A DNA stretch of 64,000 bases from Rubrivivax sp. (GCA_022843905.1 JALHMT010000017.1:1-64000); one strand, 5' to 3'. Positions 1 to 8,319 are shown, counted from the first letter of the stretch. Translations and numbers: made by a program. The notes: generated by a model from the letters alone, not told the origin.

Positions 1-119
1 CGGCCCGGCTCGACCGGGTGGCGGTGGTGGCGGCGGGCCGCGCCCGGCCGCGGGTCCCCGCCGCAGCGATCCCCGCCGCTGAGGGCGCGCCGGCCCGGAA
101 CTTCGTCGCCGGCAGGTGA
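1..119 (+). CDS. possible C-terminal end of an upstream gene
   Basis: Frame 3 is open from the window edge to a TGA at 117-119 and encodes 38 residues rich in Ala, Arg and Pro, ending NFVAGR. No domain is recognisable. In DNA this GC-rich an open frame of this length occurs often by chance, so this is only a candidate tail of a gene that starts outside the window. From 120 to 282 I see no gene; this stretch presumably holds the promoter of the next gene. Confidence 0.2.
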   Translation, partial: ARLDRVAVVAAGRARPRVPAAAIPAAEGAPARNFVAGR

Positions 120-282
120 CGGACGTCCGACCGAGCTCTGAACCGACGTCACGCGCGAACACCCCGATCGCCTTACGCGCGTGAATCTGCGCGCGTGAAG
201 GACCCGGAAAGCCCGTCAGATCCGACCGGTCCGTCCGTCCCGGGTCGCCACAATCGACGCATCGTGTGGCTGAGGACGGCCC

Positions 283-1443
283 ATGCAGAGCATCGAACGG
301 GTCCCGCTGCCTGAAGTGCGCGACCTCATCGTCATCGGTGAGGCCCTGCCCTTCCGCGTGCTCGACGAGCCGGGTCGGCTGCTGCTGAATGCGGGTCAGA
401 TGGTCGGCAGCGAACGCCAGTTCGAGATGCTGGTCGAGCGCGGTGCCTGGGTCGAACGCCCGGCTGTCGAAGAAGCGCGGCGCGCCCGTGCTGCCGCTTC
501 GGCACCAGCGGTCGAACACGCCATCAGGAAAGCGACCCTGTTCGACCTGTGGGAAGCGGCCGTTTGGGAGCTGGACGACCTCACAAGGCGACTCGCCAAG
601 GGTGGGGTCGCTGCGCAGGAGATCGAGGCCTATGCCGAGCGCCTGATCGCCCTGGTCGACCGCGATGTCGACGTCGCACTGTTCGGCTGCATCCGCCAGG
701 ACGACCACCGTTTTGCCCTGTATGCGCTGACCCACGGCGTGCACAGTGCCGTGTTGAGTCTGCTTACGGCGCGCCAGCTGGGCTGGAGCGTCGACCAAGC
801 TGCCTGCCTGGTGAAGTCCGCGCTGACCATGAACGTCGCGATGTCCGAGCTGCAGGCTCAGCTGGCCGAGCAGCGCGACCCGCCCAGCAAACGGCAGCTC
901 GACCAGATCCGGGCCCACCCGCACGCCTCAGCGGAAATGCTGCGTCAGGCCGGCGTCACGAACGCCGACTGGCTGTCGACGGTGGAGGACCACCACGAGC
1001 GTCCTGACGCCGGGGGCTATCCGCGCGGCGTGAATCAGGTGTCGGAGCTGGCCACGCTGCTGCGCGCGGCCGACGTCTTCATGGCCAAGATCAGCCCCCG
1101 GGCGATGCGGGCCGCGATGGCGCCTCAGCTGGCAGCGCGCCAGCTGTTCCAGCAGGACGGCGGGGCGCCGCTGGCCACCGCCCTGATCCGCGCCGTGGGG
1201 GTCTACCCGCCGGGCAGCCTGGTGTTGCTGGCGTCGGGCGAGGTCGGCGTCGTGACGCACCGGGCCGTTGCCGGCCGTGCGGCGCAGGTCGCCACGCTGA
1301 GCGACCGCAAGGGGCACCCGGTGGCCGCCACGCAGCATCGCGACACGGCACAGGCCGAATTCGCGGTGTCGGGGCCGCTGAAGGACAGCACGGCATTTGC
1401 AGGCGTGCTTCCGGAGCGCATCTACGGGCTGATTCCCGCCTGA
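283..1443 (+). CDS. degenerate HD-GYP domain protein
   Basis: A 386-residue protein with the layout of HD-GYP cyclic-di-GMP phosphodiesterases: an N-terminal region (about 1-75, DUF3391-like position), then an all-alpha HD-GYP domain (about 130-320). The GYP loop is visible as HHERPDAGGYP at residues 237-247, and a conserved HPHAS segment precedes it. The defining metal-binding HD dyad is missing: where active members read LLHDIGK this protein reads LTMNVAM, with Met183-Asn184 in place of His-Asp. The protein is therefore probably a catalytically dead c-di-GMP sensor or partner rather than a phosphodiesterase (inference). A GAGGA ribosome-binding site lies just before the ATG. It stands alone, 117 bases before a GntR gene. 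Confidence 0.8.
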   Translation: MQSIERVPLPEVRDLIVIGEALPFRVLDEPGRLLLNAGQMVGSERQFEMLVERGAWVERPAVEEARRARAAASAPAVEHAIRKATLFDLWEAAVWELDDLTRRLAKGGVAAQEIEAYAERLIALVDRDVDVALFGCIRQDDHRFALYALTHGVHSAVLSLLTARQLGWSVDQAACLVKSALTMNVAMSELQAQLAEQRDPPSKRQLDQIRAHPHASAEMLRQAGVTNADWLSTVEDHHERPDAGGYPRGVNQVSELATLLRAADVFMAKISPRAMRAAMAPQLAARQLFQQDGGAPLATALIRAVGVYPPGSLVLLASGEVGVVTHRAVAGRAAQVATLSDRKGHPVAATQHRDTAQAEFAVSGPLKDSTAFAGVLPERIYGLIPA

Positions 1444-1462
1444 CCCTGGCCCGCTGCCGCGA

Positions 1463-1509
1463 CCCGGATCCGGGCCGACGACACGCTGACGACCTGGGGA
1501 CAACCCCAG
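1463..1509 (+). terminator. two hairpins downstream of the HD-GYP gene
   Basis: A perfect 12-bp palindrome CCCGGATCCGGG (1463-1474) is followed by the hairpin CTGGGG-ACAA-CCCCAG (1494-1509). No U-tract follows either stem, so this is at best a factor-dependent or weak terminator. It insulates the HD-GYP gene from the GntR promoter. Confidence 0.3.
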
Positions 1510-1535
1510 CGACCGCGCTGAGTGCATCTGAGAAA

Positions 1536-1549
1536 CTCTGTATACAGAG
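1536..1549. promoter_or_regulatory. perfect palindrome, probable operator of the GntR regulator
   Basis: CTCTGTATACAGAG is a perfect 14-bp palindrome that ends 11 bases before the ATG at 1561. Its TGTATACA core matches the TNGT/ACNA style of sites bound by FadR/VanR-type (FCD) GntR regulators, which usually control their own operon. A second half-site-like GTACAGA follows directly. Its position over the likely promoter or start region fits autorepression (inference). Confidence 0.65.
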
Positions 1550-1560
1550 TACAGACCTCA

Positions 1561-2283
1561 ATGGCCGCAGAACTCCACCGACTCGACACCGCGCCCGATC
1601 TGGTGGACCGCGTCTACCAGGCCCTGCTCGGCGCCATCAGCAGCGGGGCGCTGGCCCCGGGCGTGCGGCTGACGCAGGAAGACATTGCCGCGCAGCTGGC
1701 GGTCTCGCGCCAGCCGGTGCTGCAGGCGCTGCGGCTGCTCAAGCGGGAAGGTCTGGTGCACGACGCGCCCGGTCGCGGGTTGCAGGTGGCGGCACTCGAC
1801 ACCCAGTCGCTGGCCCACACCTACCAGGTGCGCGGCGCGCTCGATGCGCTGGCAGCGCGACTGGCCGCAGAGCGCCGTCGTGCCCTGCCACCCGCGTTGC
1901 TGGCCGCTGGCCGCCGCAGCACGCGGGGCACCGACGTGCACGCGATGATCGAAGCCGACATCGCCTTCCACCGCGCGCTGTACGCCGCCAGCGGCAACCC
2001 CTTCATCGAACGCAGTGCCGAGACGCACTGGAGCTTCATCCGCCGCGCCATGGGCGCGGTGCTGCAGAGCTCGCGACTGCGCCGCCCGGTATGGGACGAG
2101 CACGAGGCCATCGCGGAAGCGGTGGCCGAGGGCAATGTCGCAGCGGCCGAGGGCGCCGCCGCCGCCCACGCCGACCAGGCAGGTCGGCACATGACACGGC
2201 ACTTGACCCGCCCACTTCACGACCCGGCGCCCCCAGGCGCACCTTCCCCCCGCGCCGCCTCGGCGAAAGGACCTGCCCCATGA
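1561..2283 (+). CDS. GntR-family (FadR/FCD) transcriptional regulator
   Basis: 240 residues. A winged helix-turn-helix sits at about residues 15-75 (LTQEDIAAQLAVSRQPV then REGLVHDAPGRGLQV). It is followed by an FCD-type alpha-helical ligand domain with the IEADIAFHRALYAASGNP signature and a HADQAGRHM histidine segment, both typical metal- or ligand-binding features of the family. I chose the ATG at 1561. The upstream GTG at 1522 would place the 1536-1549 palindrome inside the gene. The last codons overlap the start of the dioxygenase gene by 4 bases (ATGA), so the two are translationally coupled, and the regulator most likely controls this operon in response to a carboxylate-like ligand. Confidence 0.85.
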   Translation: MAAELHRLDTAPDLVDRVYQALLGAISSGALAPGVRLTQEDIAAQLAVSRQPVLQALRLLKREGLVHDAPGRGLQVAALDTQSLAHTYQVRGALDALAARLAAERRRALPPALLAAGRRSTRGTDVHAMIEADIAFHRALYAASGNPFIERSAETHWSFIRRAMGAVLQSSRLRRPVWDEHEAIAEAVAEGNVAAAEGAAAAHADQAGRHMTRHLTRPLHDPAPPGAPSPRAASAKGPAP

Positions 2284-3152
2284 AGCTGACACCCGCCCAG
2301 ATCGATGCCTTCCACACCGACGGCTACCTCTTCTTTCCCAGCCTCTTCACGCCGGACGAGGTGGCAGTGCTGAACGCCGAGGTGCCGGCGCTGTATGCGC
2401 GCCGCGAGGCCTACAACGTGCGCGAGAAGGGCTCTGATGCCGTGCGCACCAATTTCGCGGCCCACATGTACAGCGAGCCCTTCGCGCGACTGGGGCGTCA
2501 CCCGCGCATGATCGAACCGGTGCAGGACCTGTTCGACGAGAAGCTGTACATGCACCAGTTCAAGATCAACGGCAAGATGGCCTTCGAAGGCGACGTCTGG
2601 CAGTGGCACCAGGACTACGGCACCTGGAAGAACGACGACCTGATGCCCACCGAGCGCGCCATGAACGTGGCCATCTTCCTGGATGACGTCAACGAGTTCA
2701 ACGGCCCGCTGATGTTCATTCCGGGCAGCCACCGCAAGGGCGTGGTCGATGCCAAACACGACCTCACCACCACCAGCTACCCGCTGTGGACGGTCGACAA
2801 CGACCTCATCCGGCAACTGGTGCAGCGCGGCGGCGGCAAGAACGGCGGCATCGTGTCGCCCAAGGGGCCGGCGGGCTCGATGATCCTGTTCCATTCCTGC
2901 CTGGTGCACGCCTCCACCAGCAACCTGTCGCCCTGGAACCGCGTCTCGGTGTACCTGAGCCTGTGCGCGGTCAGCAACCACATCCGCCGCCACAAGCGGC
3001 CCGAGTACATCGCACACCGCGACTTCACACCCATCGAGTGCCTGCCCGACGACTGCCTGGTGAACCCCCGTCCGGTCGACCTGCCCTGGCGCGACGGCAT
3101 GCCGGCCAGTGCGCTGGTGACATCGACGGAAGAACTCCGCCAGGCCGCATGA
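2280..3152 (+). CDS. phytanoyl-CoA dioxygenase (PhyH) family Fe(II)/2-oxoglutarate oxygenase
   Basis: 290 residues, starting at the ATG that overlaps the GntR stop. The PhyH double-stranded beta-helix is complete. The iron triad is His110-x-Asp112 (WHQD) and His210 (LVHAS), and Arg221 (WNRVS) is placed to bind 2-oxoglutarate. The stretch around HQDYGTW and NGPLMFIPGSHRKG resembles ectoine hydroxylase (EctD), but no ectoine synthesis genes are nearby. The partner oxidoreductase starts 10 bases downstream. The likely role is hydroxylation of a small organic acid or amino-acid-like compound in a catabolic operon. The substrate cannot be read from the sequence. Confidence 0.85.
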   Translation: MKLTPAQIDAFHTDGYLFFPSLFTPDEVAVLNAEVPALYARREAYNVREKGSDAVRTNFAAHMYSEPFARLGRHPRMIEPVQDLFDEKLYMHQFKINGKMAFEGDVWQWHQDYGTWKNDDLMPTERAMNVAIFLDDVNEFNGPLMFIPGSHRKGVVDAKHDLTTTSYPLWTVDNDLIRQLVQRGGGKNGGIVSPKGPAGSMILFHSCLVHASTSNLSPWNRVSVYLSLCAVSNHIRRHKRPEYIAHRDFTPIECLPDDCLVNPRPVDLPWRDGMPASALVTSTEELRQAA

Positions 3153-3162
3153 GGACTCGACC

Positions 3163-4506
3163 ATGAACCTGAACCACAAGCTGCAGCAGCGGGCTGCCAG
3201 CGGCAAGCCCATCCGCGTGGGCCTCATCGGCGCCGGCAAGTTCGGCTCGATGTACCTGGCCCAGGTGCCGCGCACGCCCGGCGTGCACCTGGTGGGCATC
3301 GCCGACCTGTCGCCCGAAGCCGCCTGCCGCAACCTCGAACGCGTGGGCTGGGAGCCGCAGCGTGTTCAGGCTGCCAGCCTCGACGCCGCGCTGCGCGACG
3401 GCAACACGCACGTGGGCGACGACTGGCAGGCGCTGGTGCGGCACCCGGCCATCGATGTCATCGTCGAGTGCACCGGCAGCCCAGTGGCCGCCGTCGACCA
3501 CTGCCTGGAAGCCTTCGCGCAACGCAAGCACGTCGTCAACGTCACGGTGGAGGCCGATGCCTTCTGCGGGCCGCTGCTGGCGAAGAAGGCCGCCCAGGCG
3601 GGCGTGCTGTATTCGTTGGCCTTCGGCGACCAGCCCGCCCTGATCTGCGACCTGGTGGACTGGGCGCGCGCCTGCGGCTTCCCGGTGGTGGCGGCAGGCC
3701 GCGGACACAAGTGGATGCCTCACTTCGCCGAATCGACGCCCGAAACGGTGTGGGGCTACTACGGCCTGACGCCCGAACAGGCGGCGCGCGGTGGTCTGAA
3801 CCCGAAGATGTTCAACAGCTTCCTCGACGGCAGCAAGCCGTCGATCGAGAGCACGGCGGTGGCCAACGCCACCGGCCTAGCGGTGCCCAGCAACGGCCTG
3901 CTCTACCCGCCGGCCAGCGTCGAGGACATCCCCTACGTCACGCGTCCCATCAGCGAGGGCGGCGTGCTCGAGAAGAAGGGCATGGTCGAGGTCATCTCGT
4001 CGCTGGAGAAGGACGGCCGCAAGATCCCCTACGACATCCGCATGGGTGTGTGGGTCACGGTGGAAGGCGAGACCGAGTACATCCGCAACTGCTTCGAGGA
4101 ATACAACGCCCACACCGACCCGAGCGGACGCTACTTCACTCTCTACAAGCGCTGGCACCTGATCGGCCTGGAGGTCGGCTATTCGGTGGCCAGCGTGATG
4201 CTGCGAGGCGAGCCCACCGGTGTGGCCCAAGGCTGGCACGCCGACGTGGTGGCCACCGCCAAGCGCGACCTTCAACCCGGCGACATGCTCGACGGTGAAG
4301 GCGGCTACACCGTGTGGGGCAAGCTGCTGCCGGCGGCCACCTCCATGAAGATGGGCGGCCTGCCGCTGGGGCTGGCGCACCACATCAAGGTGCTGCGCCC
4401 GGTGAAGAAGGGGCAGAGCCTGAGCTGGTCAGACGTGGCGATGGACACCACCACGCGCGCCTATGCCGTGCGTCGCGAGATGGAATCGGGCTTCGCGGCC
4501 GCCTGA
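3163..4506 (+). CDS. homoserine-dehydrogenase-like NAD(P) oxidoreductase with C-terminal SAF domain
   Basis: 447 residues. The N-terminal Rossmann fold shows GxGxxG as Gly23-Ala-Gly25-Lys-Phe-Gly28 and is followed by a central catalytic region. The C-terminal third (about 345-440, GWHADVVATAKRDLQPGDML onward) looks like a SAF domain of the COG4091 type, the predicted homoserine-dehydrogenase-like family. Family members are uncharacterised or poorly characterised. The gene follows the PhyH dioxygenase after 10 bases and is probably co-transcribed from the GntR promoter. A plausible role is oxidation of the hydroxylated product made by the dioxygenase (inference). It is not the biosynthetic homoserine dehydrogenase: it lacks the usual ACT domain and sits in a catabolic context. 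Confidence 0.75.
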   Translation: MNLNHKLQQRAASGKPIRVGLIGAGKFGSMYLAQVPRTPGVHLVGIADLSPEAACRNLERVGWEPQRVQAASLDAALRDGNTHVGDDWQALVRHPAIDVIVECTGSPVAAVDHCLEAFAQRKHVVNVTVEADAFCGPLLAKKAAQAGVLYSLAFGDQPALICDLVDWARACGFPVVAAGRGHKWMPHFAESTPETVWGYYGLTPEQAARGGLNPKMFNSFLDGSKPSIESTAVANATGLAVPSNGLLYPPASVEDIPYVTRPISEGGVLEKKGMVEVISSLEKDGRKIPYDIRMGVWVTVEGETEYIRNCFEEYNAHTDPSGRYFTLYKRWHLIGLEVGYSVASVMLRGEPTGVAQGWHADVVATAKRDLQPGDMLDGEGGYTVWGKLLPAATSMKMGGLPLGLAHHIKVLRPVKKGQSLSWSDVAMDTTTRAYAVRREMESGFAAA

Positions 4507-4644
4507 AGAACTCCCGGAGGCGCGCGGCACGATCGGGGCGTCGTTTCAAGGCTCGAGTACGGCCGCTTTCCGGCCGCATTTCCGCCCCTGGGCCGAGCGG
4601 GTGATTCCTAGCATGGAGGTCTCGCTGCCTTCGCAGGACGCCCC

Positions 4645-5460
4645 ATGACACTCGCCGCACCGACCGCCGATCTCCAGATCGAACTGCCCACGCCGCCGCA
4701 AACCCTGGCGGCACTGTCGCGCCTGCTGGCCGACGAAGACGTGAACATGCTCGAGATGTCGCGACTGATCGAGCACGACATGTCCCTGGCCGCAGCCATG
4801 ATGAAGGCCGTCAATTCACCGCTCTACGGCCTGCGCGGCCGTGCACAGAACGTGCAGCAGGCCATCACCTACCTGGGCACACGCGAGGTCGCGGCCATGT
4901 GCTACGAGATCGGACTGCGCGCGGCCTTCCCCGCGGCGGCGATGCTGCAACCGATCTGGGACCGCGCCGCGGTGCGCGGCCTGCTGATGGGCAGGCTGGC
5001 CAAGGAGCTGTACATGGACGCCTGGTGCGCGCACACCGCCGGCCTCTTCGAGGAATGTGGCAAGGCCGCACTGTTCCGCTACGCACCGGAAGCCTACGGG
5101 CAGATGCTGAAGTCCGCCAACGACGACAGCGAGCTGGTGGCGATGGCTCAGGCGCAGTTCGGCATCGGCCACGACGAGCTGGGCGCACGTCTGTGCGAGA
5201 GCTGGGGCCTTGACGCCGGTGCCGTGGCCTGCGTCCGCTACCACGTGCAGATGCTGGCCACGCACCACCTGCCGACGCAGTCGCCGCGGCGCGGCATCTG
5301 CGTGCTGTCGGCACTGGCCCACACGCTGATGACCGATCCCGCCCGGCTGGACGACGTGGCCCTGGCCTACGCGCCGCAGGCCATGCTCGACCAGACCTTG
5401 CTGCTCAAGGGCGCGCGCCGCGTCAAGAGCAAGATCGACAGCGCCCTGGCCGACGCCTGA
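4645..5460 (+). CDS. HDOD domain protein
   Basis: 271 residues forming essentially one HDOD domain (about 10-210). This is the non-catalytic relative of HD domains found in bacterial signalling proteins. Typical features are the N-terminal LPTPPQTLAALSRLL, HDMSLAAAMMKAVNSPLYG and the ITYLGTREVAAMC helix. No receiver, GGDEF or EAL domain is attached. HDOD proteins usually act through protein-protein contacts in motility, stress or c-di-GMP signalling. This one lies about 140 bases after the SAF oxidoreductase and converges with the TRAP genes. Its partner cannot be inferred from the neighbours. Confidence 0.85.
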   Translation: MTLAAPTADLQIELPTPPQTLAALSRLLADEDVNMLEMSRLIEHDMSLAAAMMKAVNSPLYGLRGRAQNVQQAITYLGTREVAAMCYEIGLRAAFPAAAMLQPIWDRAAVRGLLMGRLAKELYMDAWCAHTAGLFEECGKAALFRYAPEAYGQMLKSANDDSELVAMAQAQFGIGHDELGARLCESWGLDAGAVACVRYHVQMLATHHLPTQSPRRGICVLSALAHTLMTDPARLDDVALAYAPQAMLDQTLLLKGARRVKSKIDSALADA

Positions 5461-5504
5461 CCCCGGTCGACCGGTGCCAGGCCACGGCAAGGGCACTGCG
5501 CGCC

Positions 5505-7589
5505 TTACCTGTAGAGCACCTCCGGCAGCCACAGGCCGATGGCCGGGAACTGGTACAGCAGGACGATGGCGATGATCTGGATGCCCATGAAGGGCAGCAT
5601 GCCGGCGAAGATCTGGTTCAGCGTCACGTGCGGCGGACTCACCCCTTTCAGGTAGAACGCCGCCATCGCCACCGGCGGGCTCAGGAAGGCGGTCTGCAGG
5701 TTCAGCGCCACCAGCAGGCCGAAAAACAAGGGGTCGACGCCGAAGTTGTCCAGCAAGGGGATGAAGATGGGCATGAAGATCACGATGATCTCGGTCCACT
5801 CCAGCGGCCAGCCCAGGATGAAGATGATCACCTGGCTGAGCACGAGGAATTCGGTCTTCGACAGGTTCATCGACATGACCCAGCGCTCGACCAGCTCCTG
5901 TCCGCCCAGCAGCGCGAACGCGGCCGAGAAGATGGCGCTGCCCACGAACAGCCAGCACACCATGGCGCTGGTCTTGGCCGTCAGGAAGACACTTTCCTTG
6001 AGCATCGTGAGGTTGAACTGGCGGTAGGCCAGGGCCAGCAGGAATCCTCCGAAGGCCCCCACCGCCGCCGCCTCGGTGGGCGTCGCGAGGCCCATCACGA
6101 TGGAGCCCAGCACCGACAGGATCAGCACCAGCAGCGGGAAGAAGCTGGCCAGCAGCATCTTGAAGATCTCCAGCCGCTGGAAGCTCAGCAAACCGTAGAA
6201 CACCGCCAGCGCGAGCGCGCCGACGCCGGTGCCGATCCAGAAGCCGCGCGTCGGCGGCGTGCGCTCGGCCGCTGCGCCCGGGCTCTGGGGTCCTGCCGTG
6301 GCACCCGGTGGCTCCTGCACGCCGGTGCTGGCACCGGGGGGTTCCTGTACGCCAGTGCTGGCACCGGGTGGCTCCTGGACGCCAGTGCTGGCACCGGGGG
6401 GTTCCCTCACGCCCTCGGCACCGGGCGGTTCCTTCACATCCTCTGACCCCGGTGGCTCCTGAACGCCGCCGGATTCCACCGGAGGCTCCGCCAGGCCGCC
6501 GGCGGCTGGCGGTTCCGCCAGTCCCGAGCGCTCCGCTGCAGCCGCCTCCTCGACCTCGCCTGGAGGCGCCTGCAGACCGCCGCCCGAGGCGTCGGACTTC
6601 GCCGTGGCGAGCGCCCGCTGGGCCTCGGCACGGGCCGCAGCATCGGGCGGCGCCGTATTGATGTTCCAGCTCATCAGCGCAAAGGCCAGGAACACGGCCA
6701 GCGGCAGCAGCGTCACGCCGAGTTGCTTGAGGATGTGGCTGGTCGGCACGTCGAGGTTGCGACGGCCCTTCAGCGCGCGCAGCAGGGCCGGCAGCGCGGT
6801 GTTGGAGATGGCCCGGGCGATCGGCTCGGTGTGCGCCGGCAGCGGCACGAAGCGGTCGGCGGCGGACAAGGGCGGCATCAGGTTCGGCTTGATCTTGGCC
6901 AGGATCACGACGTACAGGACATACAGCCCGGCCAGCATCAGACCCGGAAAGAAGGCGCCGGCATAAAGCTGCACCACCGAGACGCCCGCAGTGGCGCCGT
7001 AGACGATGAGCATCACGCTGGGCGGAATCAGGATGCCCAGGCAGCCGCCGGCCGTGATGGCGCCCGCCGAGACCCGAACGTCGTAGCCGCCGCGCAGCAT
7101 CTGGGGAAAGGCCAGCAGGCCCATCAGCGTGACGACGGCGCCGACGATGCCGGTGGCCGTGGCGAACACCGCACAGGTGAACAGCGTGGCCACCGCCAGC
7201 GAGCCGGGCACGCGCGCCATCGCGAGGTGCAGGCTCCTGAAGAGCTTCTCGATCAGGTTGGCGCGTTCGACGAGGTATCCCATGAACACGAACAGCGGGA
7301 TGGAGATGAGCACGTCGTTGCCCATCACCTTGAAGGCGCTCTGCACCATCAGCGTGAGCGTCTTCGAGGTGTTCTCTTCATAGGCGATCCAGGTGAAGAT
7401 CATGCCCATGCCCATCAGCGTGAACGCCGTGGGGAAGCCCAGCATGATGGCCACCACCACCAGCGCCAGCATCATCAGCCCGAGGTGACCATTGGTGATG
7501 GTGGGAGCCATGAAGAGCATCACCGCCGTGCCGGTGATGATGATGGCCATCAGGGTGAAGCCGAACCAGAGTTCCTTGCGGATCTTCAC
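5505..7589 (-). CDS. TRAP transporter large permease (DctM/FcbT3 type) with proline-rich insert
   Basis: 694 residues against about 430-600 for the family. Many hydrophobic helices form the DctM ion/substrate channel in the inner membrane, and GGCLGILIPPSVMLIVYGATAG is the conserved core. The N- and C-terminal membrane halves are separated by a hydrophilic stretch at about residues 313-446 dominated by repeats of the type GVQEPPGAST, encoded by 30-bp tandem repeats. The insert most likely lies on one side of the membrane between helices and is not needed for the fold. Together with the small permease (4-base overlap) and the periplasmic receptor upstream, it forms a complete mannitol/chloroaromatic-type (FcbT) TRAP system. 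The order on the minus strand is receptor, small permease, large permease. Confidence 0.88.
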   Translation of the reverse strand: MKIRKELWFGFTLMAIIITGTAVMLFMAPTITNGHLGLMMLALVVVAIMLGFPTAFTLMGMGMIFTWIAYEENTSKTLTLMVQSAFKVMGNDVLISIPLFVFMGYLVERANLIEKLFRSLHLAMARVPGSLAVATLFTCAVFATATGIVGAVVTLMGLLAFPQMLRGGYDVRVSAGAITAGGCLGILIPPSVMLIVYGATAGVSVVQLYAGAFFPGLMLAGLYVLYVVILAKIKPNLMPPLSAADRFVPLPAHTEPIARAISNTALPALLRALKGRRNLDVPTSHILKQLGVTLLPLAVFLAFALMSWNINTAPPDAAARAEAQRALATAKSDASGGGLQAPPGEVEEAAAAERSGLAEPPAAGGLAEPPVESGGVQEPPGSEDVKEPPGAEGVREPPGASTGVQEPPGASTGVQEPPGASTGVQEPPGATAGPQSPGAAAERTPPTRGFWIGTGVGALALAVFYGLLSFQRLEIFKMLLASFFPLLVLILSVLGSIVMGLATPTEAAAVGAFGGFLLALAYRQFNLTMLKESVFLTAKTSAMVCWLFVGSAIFSAAFALLGGQELVERWVMSMNLSKTEFLVLSQVIIFILGWPLEWTEIIVIFMPIFIPLLDNFGVDPLFFGLLVALNLQTAFLSPPVAMAAFYLKGVSPPHVTLNQIFAGMLPFMGIQIIAIVLLYQFPAIGLWLPEVLYR
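6301..6470 (-). repeat. 30-bp tandem repeats inside the TRAP permease gene
   Basis: Units begin at 6301, 6331, 6361 and 6391 with an exact 30-base period and only a few differences between them. Shorter degenerate units continue to about 6470. The period is a multiple of three, so copy-number change keeps the reading frame. Each unit encodes ten residues of the GVQEPPGAST type. It behaves as an in-frame minisatellite (a likely site of strain variation). Confidence 0.9.
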
Positions 7590-8215
7590 TGCGCGCCTCC
7601 CTTCGGCGGCGCGACGTGCACGTACTTGTCCAGCGCGCTGATGTCCTCGTCCTTCACGTGCACCATGGCCTTGAGCTTCTCGACGTCGACCTCTTCGACG
7701 TCACGTTCTCGCGACGGCCACCAGCCGTCGCGCAGGCACTGCACACAACGCACGATCTCGACGATGCCCTGCAGCAGCAGCATGGCTCCGGACAGCGGGA
7801 TCATGAACTTGAAGGGGTACAGCGGAAGCGGTGTCGCCGAGAAGGTGCTCTCGCGAATGGCCAGCGACTCGTTGGCGAAGTTCCAGCCGGCCCAGGTCAG
7901 GGCCACGACACCGGGCAGGAAGAACAGGAAGTACAGGATGAGGTCGAGCGTGGCCTGGGTGCGCGGCCTGAAGAAGCCGTACAACACGTCGCCCCGCACG
8001 TGGCCGTTCTTGGCCAGCGTGTAGGCCCCGGCCAGCATGAACAGGGTGCCGTACATCATCAGCTGGGCGTCCAGCGCCCAGTCGTTCGGGCTGTTCAGCA
8101 CGTAGCGGGAAAACACCTCCGCAGTGATCATCAGGGTCAGGAGAACGATCAGCCACGCGGCGATCTGGCCGAGCCAGGTGGACAGGCGGTCTACGAGCAG
8201 CAGCAGGCGTTGCAT
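7586..8215 (-). CDS. TRAP transporter small permease (DctQ/FcbT2 type)
   Basis: 209 residues with four predicted membrane segments at roughly 15-40, 50-70, 90-115 and 135-160. The first helix region carries TAEVFSRYVLNSPNDWALDAQ, typical of DctQ proteins of the mannitol/chloroaromatic class. The C-terminal 50 residues are charged and probably cytoplasmic. DctQ pairs with DctM to make the membrane part of the carrier. Stop and start overlap with the large permease gene by 4 bases, so the two are made together. A 130-base gap with hairpins separates it from the receptor gene. Confidence 0.88.
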   Translation of the reverse strand: MQRLLLLVDRLSTWLGQIAAWLIVLLTLMITAEVFSRYVLNSPNDWALDAQLMMYGTLFMLAGAYTLAKNGHVRGDVLYGFFRPRTQATLDLILYFLFFLPGVVALTWAGWNFANESLAIRESTFSATPLPLYPFKFMIPLSGAMLLLQGIVEIVRCVQCLRDGWWPSRERDVEEVDVEKLKAMVHVKDEDISALDKYVHVAPPKGGAQ

Positions 8216-8264
8216 GACGCGCCCTCGGGTTCATGGGTCATGGGAGGCATCCAGGAAGTTCGAA

Positions 8265-8319
8265 GGCCACCGGCCTTGCGGCAGCGGTGGCCCTTTCGTC
8301 GACGGCAGGCCCGGCCTGC
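8265..8319 (-). promoter_or_regulatory. hairpins in the gap between TRAP receptor and permease genes
   Basis: Two stems lie just after the receptor stop codon: GGCCACCG/CGGTGGCC (8265-8272 with 8285-8292) and GCAGGCC-C-GGCCTGC (8305-8319). No strong U-tract follows. Structures like these commonly protect the receptor mRNA or attenuate read-through, so that the binding protein is made in excess over the permeases (inference). Confidence 0.5.

Noticed and set aside
1522..1560. GTG 1522 as start of the GntR gene
   Set aside because: It would place a perfect operator palindrome in the coding sequence and add residues not found in the family.
4560..4576. CGGCCG-N5-CGGCCG as terminator after the SAF oxidoreductase
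   Set aside because: Short, each half is itself palindromic, and no U-tract follows.
6301..6470. 30-bp repeats considered as a CRISPR array
   Set aside because: Repeats are contiguous without spacers and are translated in frame within a permease gene.
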